A DNA stretch of 64,000 bases from Clostridiales bacterium (GTDB taxonomy: Bacteria; Bacillota; Clostridia; Lachnospirales; Lachnospiraceae): the NCBI GenBank assembly GCA_003343625.1, contig QAKV01000022.1, positions 1-64,000 of the forward strand. Reading direction: 5' to 3'. Position numbers and translations under genes: made by a program. Under the pieces are notes generated by a model. It saw nothing but the letters and a program-made list of their open reading frames with translations. It ran no database searches and had not been told where the DNA came from. Positions 41,868-52,046 of this stretch are shown here, piece by piece (position 1 is the stretch's first letter; every line of letters starts with the position of its first letter).

Positions 41868-43983
41868 ATGGCTGAAAAGCATGGCAATTTATCGATTAAT
41901 AGCGAAAATATTTTTCCCATTATCAAGAAATGGCTCTATTCCGACCACGATATCTTCTACAGGGAGCTGATTTCCAACGGCTGCGACGCCATCACGAAGC
42001 TGAAAAAGCTGGATATGATGGGCGAGTATACCCTGCCGGAAGACTATAAGCCCAGGATTTCCGTGATCGTGAATCCGGAGGAGAAGACTCTGAAATTCAT
42101 CGATAACGGCATCGGCATGACTGCGGACGAGGTTGAGGAGTATATCAATCAGATCGCTTTTTCCGGCGCTACGGATTTCATCGCGAAATATAAGGATAAG
42201 GCCAACGACGACCAGATTATCGGCCACTTCGGCCTGGGATTTTATTCCGCTTTCATGGTGGCGGATGAGGTTCATATCGATACCCTGTCCTGGCAGCCCG
42301 GCGCGAAACCGGTTCACTGGGAATGCGACGGCGGCACCGAATATCATATGGCAGAAGGCAGCTGGAACGAGATCGGCACCTGTATTACCCTGTTCCTGAA
42401 CGAGGACTGCCTGCAGTTCTGCAACGAATACAAGGCGAAAGAAGTCATCGGCAAATATTGCTCCTTCATGCCTACTGAGATTTATGTCTCCCGGGAGAAT
42501 ACGCCGGAGACCCAGACCATTCTGGCGAGCGAGAAGCTGGACACCGACAGAGTGATCGAGGAGGTCAAGAAGGAAAAGGAGGACGATCCGGACCGGATCA
42601 AGATTGCGAAAAGGCCTGAACTGATGGCCTGAACTGATCAACGATACGCACCCCCTCTGGATGAAGAACCCCAGCGAGTGCACGAAGGAAGAGTACGTGG
42701 ACTTTTACCGGAAGGTATTTCAGGATTATAAGGAGCCCCTGTTCTGGATCCACCTGAACATGGATTACCCGTTCAACTTAAAGGGAATCCTCTATTTCCC
42801 CAAGATCAACATGGAGTATGAGTCCATCGAAGGCGTGATCAAGCTGTACAACAATCAGGTGTTCATCGCCGACAATATCAAGGAAGTCATTCCGGAATTT
42901 CTGCTCCTGTTAAAGGGCGTTATCGATTGCCCTGATCTGCCCCTGAACGTGTCCAGAAGCGCCCTGCAGAACGATGGCTTCGTGAAGAAGATTTCCGACT
43001 ACATCACCAAAAAGGTGGCGGATAAACTCTCCGGCATGTGCAAGACGCAGAAGGAAGAGTATGAGAAATATTGGGACGATATCGCGCCCTTCATCAAATT
43101 CGGCTGCTTAAAGGACGAGAAATTCTGCCAGAAGATGACGGATTACATCCTCTTTAAGAATCTGGACGGAAAGTATATGACTCTGCCCGAATGCCTGGAG
43201 GTCAACAAAGTGGATCCCGACGAGACCGGAGACGCGGCGGATGAAAAAGCGGTGGACGAAAACGGCGAAGCTGTGCAGGCCGAAGTTGTGGAAGAGAAGA
43301 AGGAAGAGGCCGATAAACCTGAAGAAAAGAAGGAAAAGACCATCTATTACGTCACAGACGAGCAGCAGCAGAGCCAGTACATCAATATGTTCAGGGCGGC
43401 GAAGATGGATGCGGTGATCCTGCCCGAACGCATCGACCAGCCTTTCATTTCACAGCTGGAGGCGAAGAACGAAGGGATCCATTTCGCCCGGATCGATGCG
43501 GATCTGACGGACGCATTCAGGGCAAAGACCGGTAAGAAAGCGCAGGAAGAGCTGAAGGCGCAGGCGGAGAAGATCGAAAAGCTGATGCGCAAGGCCCTGA
43601 AGAACGATAAGATCAAAGTCAGCGTGGAAAAGCTGAAGAACAAGAAGGTCTCCGCGGTGCTGACCGTTTCGGAAGAATCCAGGCGGATGCAGGATATGAT
43701 GAAGATGTACGGCGGCGGTATGGATATGAGTATGTTCGGCGGAGAAGGGGAGACTCTGGTGCTCAATGCCGGCCATCCGCTGGTAGCCTATATTACGGGA
43801 CACGAGGAGGACGCCAATGCGAAGATGATCTGCGAGCAGTTGTATGATCTGGCCAAAATCCAGAATGCGCCCCTGTCCCCCGATGCGATGACCAAATTCG
43901 TCGCCCGTTCCAACGAGATCATGATGCTGTTGATGAAGGAGGACTCGGGGAAGGCTGAAGCTGAACCGGAGAAAGAGGAATAA
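41868..43983 (+). pseudogene. htpG: htpG (Hsp90), interrupted by a 13-base tandem duplication
   Basis: The N-terminal ATPase domain is intact (HGNLSINSENIFPII, NGIGMTADEVEEYINQIAFSGA, GHFGLGFYSAFMVADEV), but the frame stops at 42630-42632, giving 254 residues. The rest is open in the next frame from 42625 to 43983 (HPLWMKNPSECTKEEYVDFY onward) with middle and C-terminal domains and an acidic Glu/Lys-rich insert near 43210-43340. Removing one copy of the duplication at 42613-42638 restores PELINDTHPLW and a protein of about 701 residues. As written the gene cannot make full Hsp90. The start at 41868 has AAAGGA before it. A CIRCE site controls it. Confidence 0.9.
42613..42638 (+). repeat. 13-base tandem duplication inside htpG
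   Basis: GGCCTGAACTGAT occurs at 42613-42625 and again at 42626-42638. Thirteen is one more than a multiple of three, so the duplication shifts the frame. It may be a recent mutation, a reversible slippage event, or an assembly error. Confidence 0.97.
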
Positions 43984-44002
43984 AGCGCCGGAATACAAAG
44001 TT

Positions 44003-44052
44003 TTGTGTAAACCCTCAAACTGATGTAAGATAGACTTACCGGTTTGGGGGTT
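44003..44052 (+). promoter_or_regulatory. promoter and inverted repeat before the helicase gene
   Basis: TTGTGT at 44003-44008 and TAAGAT at 44026-44031 have a 17-base spacer. AACCCTCAAAC (44010-44020) is nearly complementary to GTTTGGGGGTT (44042-44052), with one T-G pair, so the repeat brackets the -10 box and start site. It could be an operator for autoregulation, or a terminator-like hairpin for htpG. Confidence 0.5.
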
Positions 44053-44073
44053 CCTTTGTGGAGGGGAAACGGT

Positions 44074-46296
44074 ATGGATGAATTGTTATATGACGTACAA
44101 AAACATTTTAAAAAGGTCAGACAGTTCCGTGAGTCGCAGGAAGAGATCATAACAGCGCTCTTAAGCGGCAGGTCTGTCCTGGCAAACATGCCCACCGGTT
44201 CCGGCAAATCTCTTTGCTATCAGTATCCCGCAATCAAATTGCCGGGGCTTACATTGGTGATAACCCCTCTGATCGCCCTGATTCATGACCAGACGGCAAA
44301 TTTCAACCTCAACTTTCCGGATGGGATGTTCAGAGCTGCTTTTCTTGTCGGCGATATGAGCCCGGCAGAATATAAAGAACAGATGCAGGCGATCCGGTCG
44401 GGCCGATGCAAACTCCTTTATGTTTCGCCGGAACGTCTGCTCTCCCCCAAATTTATCCGTTTCGCGAAGCAACTGGAGGTAAGTATGCTCGTTGTCGACG
44501 AAGCTCACTGCATTTCCATGTGGGGGTTTAACTTCCGCCCCGCTTATCTCAACATCCCGCAGTTTATGGATATCCTTCATATACATCCTTTGATCGCTGC
44601 TTTTACCGCCACGGCCACCGACTGCATAAAAAGAGATATAGAAACATTTCTCGGAATGAAAAAAGTCTGTCGTAAAGACAGCGGCTATATGAGGAAAAAT
44701 CTGACACTTTCCGTCGTCCGCTGCACGGATGAGTCTGAAAAATATGCCCGGATCCTCGATTTCCTGGAAGAACATAAAAAGAAGAATGGAATTATTTACT
44801 GTTCCACGCGGGAAAAAGCGACTGAAGTCTATAACTGCCTGACGGGCAGATATTACAAAGCAGCGCTGTATCATGGCGGTATGGAAAAAGAGAAAAGGGA
44901 AAAAGCTTACCGAAGATTCATGAGAGGCTCCTGCAGGATCATGGTCTGTACCAATGCTTTCGGAATGGGGATAGATAAGGGCAATATAAGCTTCATCCTC
45001 CATTTCGCAATGCCGCTCAATCTGGAAAGCTATTCCCAGGAGATCGGCCGTGCCGGACGCAATGGACGCGAAGCGGAATGCGTGCTGTATTATTGCGCGC
45101 AGGACAAAACGATCCTGGAAGGGGTTTTAAAACTTTCTGAAAGACCCGGGTGGTACGACGGACAAATGAGCAGGTATCTCGATGAGATGTCATATCAACG
45201 TCTGGATCAGATGGAGGAATATGGGAAAAACGGCGAAGGGCTGAGCAGCGCGATGCTCTGGCAGAAAATAGAAAGATATTTCCGCGAAACGCCGCTTCCC
45301 TGCTCCGAAGCAGAAGCGGACTGCATGCGGAATATCATCCTGAAAAAGACGAGAGAGATCCATTGCCTGTACACGAACGAGACGCGGGTCTGCGCATATA
45401 TAAGGAACGGAAGCTTCAGGTGTGGCGAAACGATCCAAATCACAGTGTCCGGAAAAGGTCAGCCCGGGAAAACGCTCGCTGCGAGGATGAACAGACAGCT
45501 CACCTATTTTGATACGATGGTAGCGGATGCCGTTTATACCTTGCAGGCTTTTGGCAAAACGACATTCTATCCCCGGAATATTCTCGCGCTGCTTTCCGGG
45601 GATCCTTCTGCTGCCATGAGGCCTGAAAAGGATAGCGGTCCGGGAAAAAACAAACGTGCGCTCATCGTCGAAAGCCTTGAGAAGATGATGGCTACGGAGA
45701 TAGAACTCGACCTGTCCGGATATCTTTCTTCCGGCAGCGTTCCGGAGCCGTTTATACATGGGAATTTTCTCCCGCTGGAGCGACACGGGAAAAATGGATA
45801 CACGATCAGGGAGATCCCTCCGCTATATCGATATGCCGAGCTTGAAGATCACCTTTTTACCATCCCCCAGGAAATGCTCTGCACATATAAGGACGGTAAC
45901 CCTGAAATCAAAATGCCCAATTCTGCGGAAAACCTCAAACTACGGCACTTTCTGGCCAGAAGAGTGCTTATGATAAAGCGGTCGAGGTCTCCCCGCGGCC
46001 ACAGCCCCATCAGCGCCAGCATAAAGCTGATCCGCAAAAGGAAAGGCGAGAGGGATATGCTGGGAATCCTCGGGATGGAAATCCGGCCGGACAATCCCCA
46101 GAAAAGAAGGGTCCTGAAAAATATCTGCAAAAAAGTCATAACCGTCCTGACCTGTTTTGAAAAAGAAGGGGTGATATATGGATTCCGCCCTGTCGGGACG
46201 GATGCTGAAATAGACGATGGCATTTTTTACAATATAAAAATCCTGTTATCCCCTTCCGATGAAGTTCGGGGGGAAGATGATCTGGATGAAAAATGA
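44074..46296 (+). CDS. RecQ-like helicase joined to an initiator-like winged-helix domain
   Basis: 740 residues. Residues 1-345 are a RecQ-type helicase: MPTGSGKSLCYQYPA (motif I), VVDEAHCISMWG (DEAH, motif II), AAFTATAT (III), and FGMGIDKGNISFILHFAMP to SYSQEIGRAGRNG (motifs V and VI). The usual RecQ zinc-binding and HRDC domains are not visible. The last 300 residues (LTYFDTMVADAVYTLQAFGK, then YRYAELEDHLFTIPQEML, RHFLARRVLMIKR and KKVITVLTCFEKEGVIYGF) resemble a family of about 300-residue proteins in Firmicutes mobile elements thought to be replication initiators. I infer this from pattern memory. The start at 44074 follows GGAGGGG. The gene is less G+C-rich than its neighbours. Confidence 0.75.
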   Translation: MDELLYDVQKHFKKVRQFRESQEEIITALLSGRSVLANMPTGSGKSLCYQYPAIKLPGLTLVITPLIALIHDQTANFNLNFPDGMFRAAFLVGDMSPAEYKEQMQAIRSGRCKLLYVSPERLLSPKFIRFAKQLEVSMLVVDEAHCISMWGFNFRPAYLNIPQFMDILHIHPLIAAFTATATDCIKRDIETFLGMKKVCRKDSGYMRKNLTLSVVRCTDESEKYARILDFLEEHKKKNGIIYCSTREKATEVYNCLTGRYYKAALYHGGMEKEKREKAYRRFMRGSCRIMVCTNAFGMGIDKGNISFILHFAMPLNLESYSQEIGRAGRNGREAECVLYYCAQDKTILEGVLKLSERPGWYDGQMSRYLDEMSYQRLDQMEEYGKNGEGLSSAMLWQKIERYFRETPLPCSEAEADCMRNIILKKTREIHCLYTNETRVCAYIRNGSFRCGETIQITVSGKGQPGKTLAARMNRQLTYFDTMVADAVYTLQAFGKTTFYPRNILALLSGDPSAAMRPEKDSGPGKNKRALIVESLEKMMATEIELDLSGYLSSGSVPEPFIHGNFLPLERHGKNGYTIREIPPLYRYAELEDHLFTIPQEMLCTYKDGNPEIKMPNSAENLKLRHFLARRVLMIKRSRSPRGHSPISASIKLIRKRKGERDMLGILGMEIRPDNPQKRRVLKNICKKVITVLTCFEKEGVIYGFRPVGTDAEIDDGIFYNIKILLSPSDEVRGEDDLDEK

Positions 46297-46297
46297 G

Positions 46298-46334
46298 CCT
46301 GACAAAAAAGTGATTTTTTGTCAGGACTTTTTTT
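46298..46334 (+). terminator. terminator of the helicase gene
   Basis: A perfect 12-base stem (46298-46309 with 46314-46325) followed by seven T at 46328-46334. Confidence 0.88.
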
Positions 46335-46452
46335 GTTATGCCCAGTATTTGCGCGCATATTCTGCTTTTTCTGCGGGCGGTAAAGTAAGAAGTAAAATAA
46401 AAAACAATAACAGAAACACCTATTTTGTTTTTGGTTTTACGTTTCGCTCTTT

Positions 46453-46481
46453 TTTTCATTTTTAGTTTATGATTTTATAAT
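46453..46481 (+). promoter_or_regulatory. possible promoter of the island operon
   Basis: TTTTCA at 46453-46458 and TATAAT at 46476-46481 with a 17-base spacer. The whole 46335-46656 intergenic stretch is very A+T-rich, with a small CCGCAAGGCGG palindrome near 46540, and contains no gene I can support. Confidence 0.4.
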
Positions 46482-46656
46482 TCATATCTTTATTTCAATC
46501 CTTCACTTTTTTCTTAAAGTTTAACGTTTTTTGAATGCACCGCAAGGCGGTGCCGGGTACTTTTATGAAAAGGTAATGAATAGTTAAGCTTAATTATCAG
46601 ATTGATTTACGATTTAATGTTTTAATGTGAAAATGTGAAAGGAGAATGAATTCGAC

Positions 46657-47076
46657 ATGATTCAAAATTCTAAACGATCTAAACGAAAGACTCAGCCGAA
46701 GAGAAAAGGAGCAGCCATATCGAAAATACCTCTTCAGGACAGGTTGAAACGGATTCATAGCGGATACCCCTGTGATCCTGCCTATGCGATGCACGCCATA
46801 TGTACGATGGCCAATACCCGGCTTCCTGAATTTTTTGGAGATCCTTCCCTTTTGGAACAATTTACATGCGACTTATGGTTGTCGGATGCGGAAGCGAGAA
46901 ATATGACTTTTAAAGAAGCCGCCTGGCGCATTTACCGGATCTGTATGGACAAAGACGAGTATAAGAAAAGGAAACACGAAGTAGAAAGCGCCATAGCGGA
47001 TCTGGCAATTCCCCTGATCAGAAGCTGGGAAGAAAGGAGACACCTGTATGCAAAATCCCAAAATTCCGCTGAATGA
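46657..47076 (+). CDS. small basic protein of the island, unknown function
   Basis: 139 residues. A Lys/Arg-rich N-terminus (KRSKRKTQPKRKG) could bind nucleic acid. The segment SKIPLQDRLKRIHSGYP matches PKIPLNERLKLAKSGST at the start of the next protein. The remainder is predicted helical. No known domain. GAAAGGAG precedes the start by 12-15 bases. It is the first gene of an operon in which each gene overlaps or touches the next; it overlaps the second by 29 bases. Confidence 0.65.
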   Translation: MIQNSKRSKRKTQPKRKGAAISKIPLQDRLKRIHSGYPCDPAYAMHAICTMANTRLPEFFGDPSLLEQFTCDLWLSDAEARNMTFKEAAWRIYRICMDKDEYKKRKHEVESAIADLAIPLIRSWEERRHLYAKSQNSAE

Positions 47077-47434
47077 GCGGCTGAAACTGGCAAAAAGCGG
47101 TTCCACCCCTTTTCTTTCGGCATATGAACTTACTGCCGCAGATATTTCCTCGGAAATACATAAAGTAACGGGGAACAGCCTTCTGACAGAACATTACAGA
47201 GATATCCAGAAATATACTTATGATAATGACACAAATATTCTGTACTTTCTGTCGCAGTTTTTATATACCCACACGGCTGCTGCAGTCTTCCTGGAAGAAA
47301 GCCTGAAACTGAAATATTATGGCCTGATAGAACCCTTTGCCATCTTATATGAGTATGAACTGGAACAGCAAAGAGAAAAGTACGGCAGAAGAAAGGCGAC
47401 AGCCACAGAAAACGGAAAGGAGAACGATCAATGA
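47048..47434 (+). CDS. second small island protein with shared N-terminal motif
   Basis: 128 residues. The start PKIPLNERLKLAKSGS matches the motif near residue 25 of the preceding protein, so the two may bind the same partner or be processed in the same way. The rest is helical with no recognised domain and ends in a charged tail (KATATENGKENDQ). GGAGACACCTG lies before the ATG. The stop overlaps the clpP-like start as ATGA. Confidence 0.65.
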   Translation: MQNPKIPLNERLKLAKSGSTPFLSAYELTAADISSEIHKVTGNSLLTEHYRDIQKYTYDNDTNILYFLSQFLYTHTAAAVFLEESLKLKYYGLIEPFAILYEYELEQQREKYGRRKATATENGKENDQ

Positions 47435-48033
47435 CTAATTCGCAAATGCCCGCCATCATAAAAGAAACCAGTTCCGGAACGGTATGTTACCGCATTCAGG
47501 ACGCGATGTTCATGCGGAGGGAAATAACGCTGTCCGGGGAAATCACCCAGGAATCGGCCTCCGCTTGTATTATGCAGCTGCAATATCTGGCAGCACAGTC
47601 TGCCGATGAGGAGATAACGCTGTATATCAACAGTTCCGGCGGAGATGTCACTGCCGGGCTCGCCCTGTACGATGTCATGCAGGCCGTCAAATGCCCCATA
47701 CATACCGTATGCATGGGTATGGCTGCGAGCATGGGAGCAATCCTTTTTACGGCCGGGGACATCAGGGATATCATGCCGCACGCTCGTATTATGATACACG
47801 ACCCGCGCCTGAGCCAGGGCGTAACGGGGGATGCCATGCGCTTAAACGACATTTCCAAAGACCTTCTGGAAATGCGGCGTGTGCTCGGGCTCATTCTGGC
47901 CAGGCACACAAAAAAGAAGCTGCAGGAAATCTTCAAAGCCACACAGAAAGATACCTGGTTCAATGCCCAGGAAGCTGTTAACTTCGGACTCGCAGACAAA
48001 ATTATATACGAAATGAGAGGTGCATCCAGATGA
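47431..48033 (+). CDS. ClpP-family serine protease, island copy
   Basis: 200 residues. The triad is complete: Ser100 in GMAASMGAILF, His123 in RIMIHDPRL and Asp174 in TQKDTWFNAQEA. LYINSSGGDVTAGLALYDVM is the family oligomerisation and substrate region. No ATPase subunit is encoded beside it, so it would need a host ClpX/ClpC or act alone. It lies in a tightly coupled operon with a VirD4-like ATPase and is not the housekeeping clpP by context. It is more divergent than a typical host copy and has a longer N-terminus. Confidence 0.9.
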   Translation: MTNSQMPAIIKETSSGTVCYRIQDAMFMRREITLSGEITQESASACIMQLQYLAAQSADEEITLYINSSGGDVTAGLALYDVMQAVKCPIHTVCMGMAASMGAILFTAGDIRDIMPHARIMIHDPRLSQGVTGDAMRLNDISKDLLEMRRVLGLILARHTKKKLQEIFKATQKDTWFNAQEAVNFGLADKIIYEMRGASR

Positions 48034-49316
48034 ACGATAACTTCAGAAACGAAACATTCCGAATTCTTGCCGAGAACCAAACCGTCTCAAACGACACGTG
48101 GAAAACGGGGTTAAACAATAACGATCTCATCATCGGCCCCAGCGGGGCGGGAAAAACCCGCGGATATGTCCTTCCGAATATCATGCAGTGTAACGAAAGC
48201 ATTATTGTCGCTGACAGCAAAAACACCCTTCGGGATAAAACGCAGAAACTGCTCCGGGAGAATGGCTACCATGTCATCAACATCAATATATCGGATCTTT
48301 CCGATGCTTCCTGCGATGGCTATAATCCGCTGGACTATATCCATTATGACAAAAAGAAAGGGCTGTACAATGAGCAGGATATCATGACCGTTTCGGCCTG
48401 TCTGGTTCCATGTCAGGACCTTCGCGAACCTTTTTGGGAATGTGCCGCGCGCATGTTCCTGGATTGCCTGATCGCCTATGTGCTGGAATGCCTGCCGGAG
48501 CAGGAGCACCATTTGGGCAGTGTGGAAACGCTGTTCTTCGAAATGGGAAACAAATATTTCCACCGCATGTTTAACGAACTCGGGGAACTCAACCCGCAGA
48601 GCTTCGCTTACCGCCGGTATAAACTGGCGATGACGCTGGCGCCCGCCGACAGGACATTCTCCTCCGTTATGGGGATCCTGGCGGAAAAGCTGAGCACGCT
48701 CCTCACCGAGGACGTCAAGGCATTATTCCAGAAACCCAGAAAAATACGTTTCCAGGATCTCGGAAGAAGAAAATCCGCCGTTTTTATCGGCGTCAGCGAT
48801 ACGGATCGTTCCTGCGACAGGCTCGTGACCCTCTTTTTCGCTCAGGCCCTGCATGAACTTTGCATGAGCGCTGACATGGACTACCCGTCCCACAGGCTTC
48901 CTGTCCCGGTACGCCTGATACTGGATGATTTCGCTGCAAACGGAAGTATTCCGGATCTGGATAAAATCATTTCCGTAATCCGGTCACGGGAAATTTCCGT
49001 CAGCATCATCCTGCAAAGCCTCTCACAGCTCGAGGCGCTTTACGGGGACGCGCGATGCAAAACAATCCTCAACAACTGTGATACCTGTCTGTACCTCGGG
49101 GGACAGGATGTGGATACAGCGCGTTATATCAGCGTGAAGGCCGATAAATCAATCCACAGTATCCTCAATATGCCGTTAGACAACGCATGGCTGTTCCAAA
49201 GGGGGCATATGCCCAGGTCTGTCCGCAAATATGTTCCGGAAACAGAGACAATTGCGGCGGAAAACACCAAACACAACAAAGAAAGGAAAAATGTGAAAAA
49301 TGTACGATATCTATAA
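48030..49316 (+). CDS. VirD4/TraG-like coupling ATPase without membrane domain
   Basis: 428 residues. Walker A GPSGAGKT is at residues 36-43, Walker B is LILDDFAANG near residue 300 where DEFANxG is usual, and SIILQSLSQLEALYG is the motif typical of VirD4 proteins. NCDTCLYLGGQDVDTARYIS matches the TraG C-terminus. The normal N-terminal membrane helices are absent, so it is predicted soluble. No relaxase or channel genes are nearby. It starts in overlap with the clpP-like stop (ATGA). Confidence 0.85.
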   Translation: MNDNFRNETFRILAENQTVSNDTWKTGLNNNDLIIGPSGAGKTRGYVLPNIMQCNESIIVADSKNTLRDKTQKLLRENGYHVININISDLSDASCDGYNPLDYIHYDKKKGLYNEQDIMTVSACLVPCQDLREPFWECAARMFLDCLIAYVLECLPEQEHHLGSVETLFFEMGNKYFHRMFNELGELNPQSFAYRRYKLAMTLAPADRTFSSVMGILAEKLSTLLTEDVKALFQKPRKIRFQDLGRRKSAVFIGVSDTDRSCDRLVTLFFAQALHELCMSADMDYPSHRLPVPVRLILDDFAANGSIPDLDKIISVIRSREISVSIILQSLSQLEALYGDARCKTILNNCDTCLYLGGQDVDTARYISVKADKSIHSILNMPLDNAWLFQRGHMPRSVRKYVPETETIAAENTKHNKERKNVKNVRYL

Positions 49317-49704
49317 TTCCTACCTCATGGCGCCCTGCTCTATCCCCATGGATAAAATGCTCGCCATTTATCGGAATATGATGGATGAACTCGATGATAA
49401 AGATGAAGAAGCATATGTATTCTACAGGGATATCCTGCAGGCTTCCCTGGACTACGCCAGGCTGCGCAGCCGCTGGAATCTGATGGGGCAAAAAGAACGG
49501 CTGGAATCAGATCCGGAACGAACCCGAAAACATAACCGCGTGATCCTCAGCATCAATATGCTCGCGAGGTATTTGGTCCAACGGGGGAAGAAGGCCGCCT
49601 GGCGGCAGGCCCTGGGCGATGAAAACAGAGATCCCTCTGTCAGAAAAGCGATCGGAGATTACGCCTGCTTTCTGGTATTTCTGCAGTGCCTGGACGCAAG
49701 ATAA
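49300..49704 (+). CDS. small island protein, DUF3232-like
   Basis: 134 residues. The central RSRWNLMGQKERLESDPERT, then NMLARYLVQRGKKAAWRQALGD and the end RKAIGDYACFLVFLQCLDAR resemble small proteins of Firmicutes mobile elements that I recall as DUF3232; this is tentative. It overlaps the VirD4-like gene by 17 bases and is the last gene of the operon, followed by the terminator at 49725. Confidence 0.65.
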   Translation: MYDIYNSYLMAPCSIPMDKMLAIYRNMMDELDDKDEEAYVFYRDILQASLDYARLRSRWNLMGQKERLESDPERTRKHNRVILSINMLARYLVQRGKKAAWRQALGDENRDPSVRKAIGDYACFLVFLQCLDAR

Positions 49705-49724
49705 ACCGCAGGCCCGGCATAAAA

Positions 49725-49751
49725 CTGCCAGCAGGTCTCGCCTGCTGGCAG
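49725..49751. terminator. bidirectional terminator at the end of the island
   Basis: CTGCCAGCAGG (49725-49735) pairs perfectly with CCTGCTGGCAG (49741-49751). It is flanked by AAAA on the left and an A+T-rich run on the right, so it can stop both the island operon and the converging pyrophosphatase transcript. Confidence 0.85.
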
Positions 49752-49788
49752 AAAATTTATATTTTCGATTGTCTGCTTATCGCCGGGA

Positions 49789-51876
<2,088 letters not shown>

Positions 51877-51968
51877 AAATTCACCCCTTTCTTTATTATG
51901 CTGACGGAATCATACAGCTGGCGGGTTTTGATAAGGGGAAAACCGCCTAAAAAACCCTTCCAAAACCC

Positions 51969-51996
51969 ATTATAATACATCATTTTGCAGAATCAA
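51969..51996 (-). promoter_or_regulatory. promoter of hppA
   Basis: On the minus strand TTGATT (51991-51996) and TATAAT (51969-51974) with a 16-base spacer. Confidence 0.6.
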
Positions 51997-52046
51997 ACAA
52001 TTTTTTCCCTCTTTTTGCAGCGAACGGATCTTTTACGGGTTCTTTT

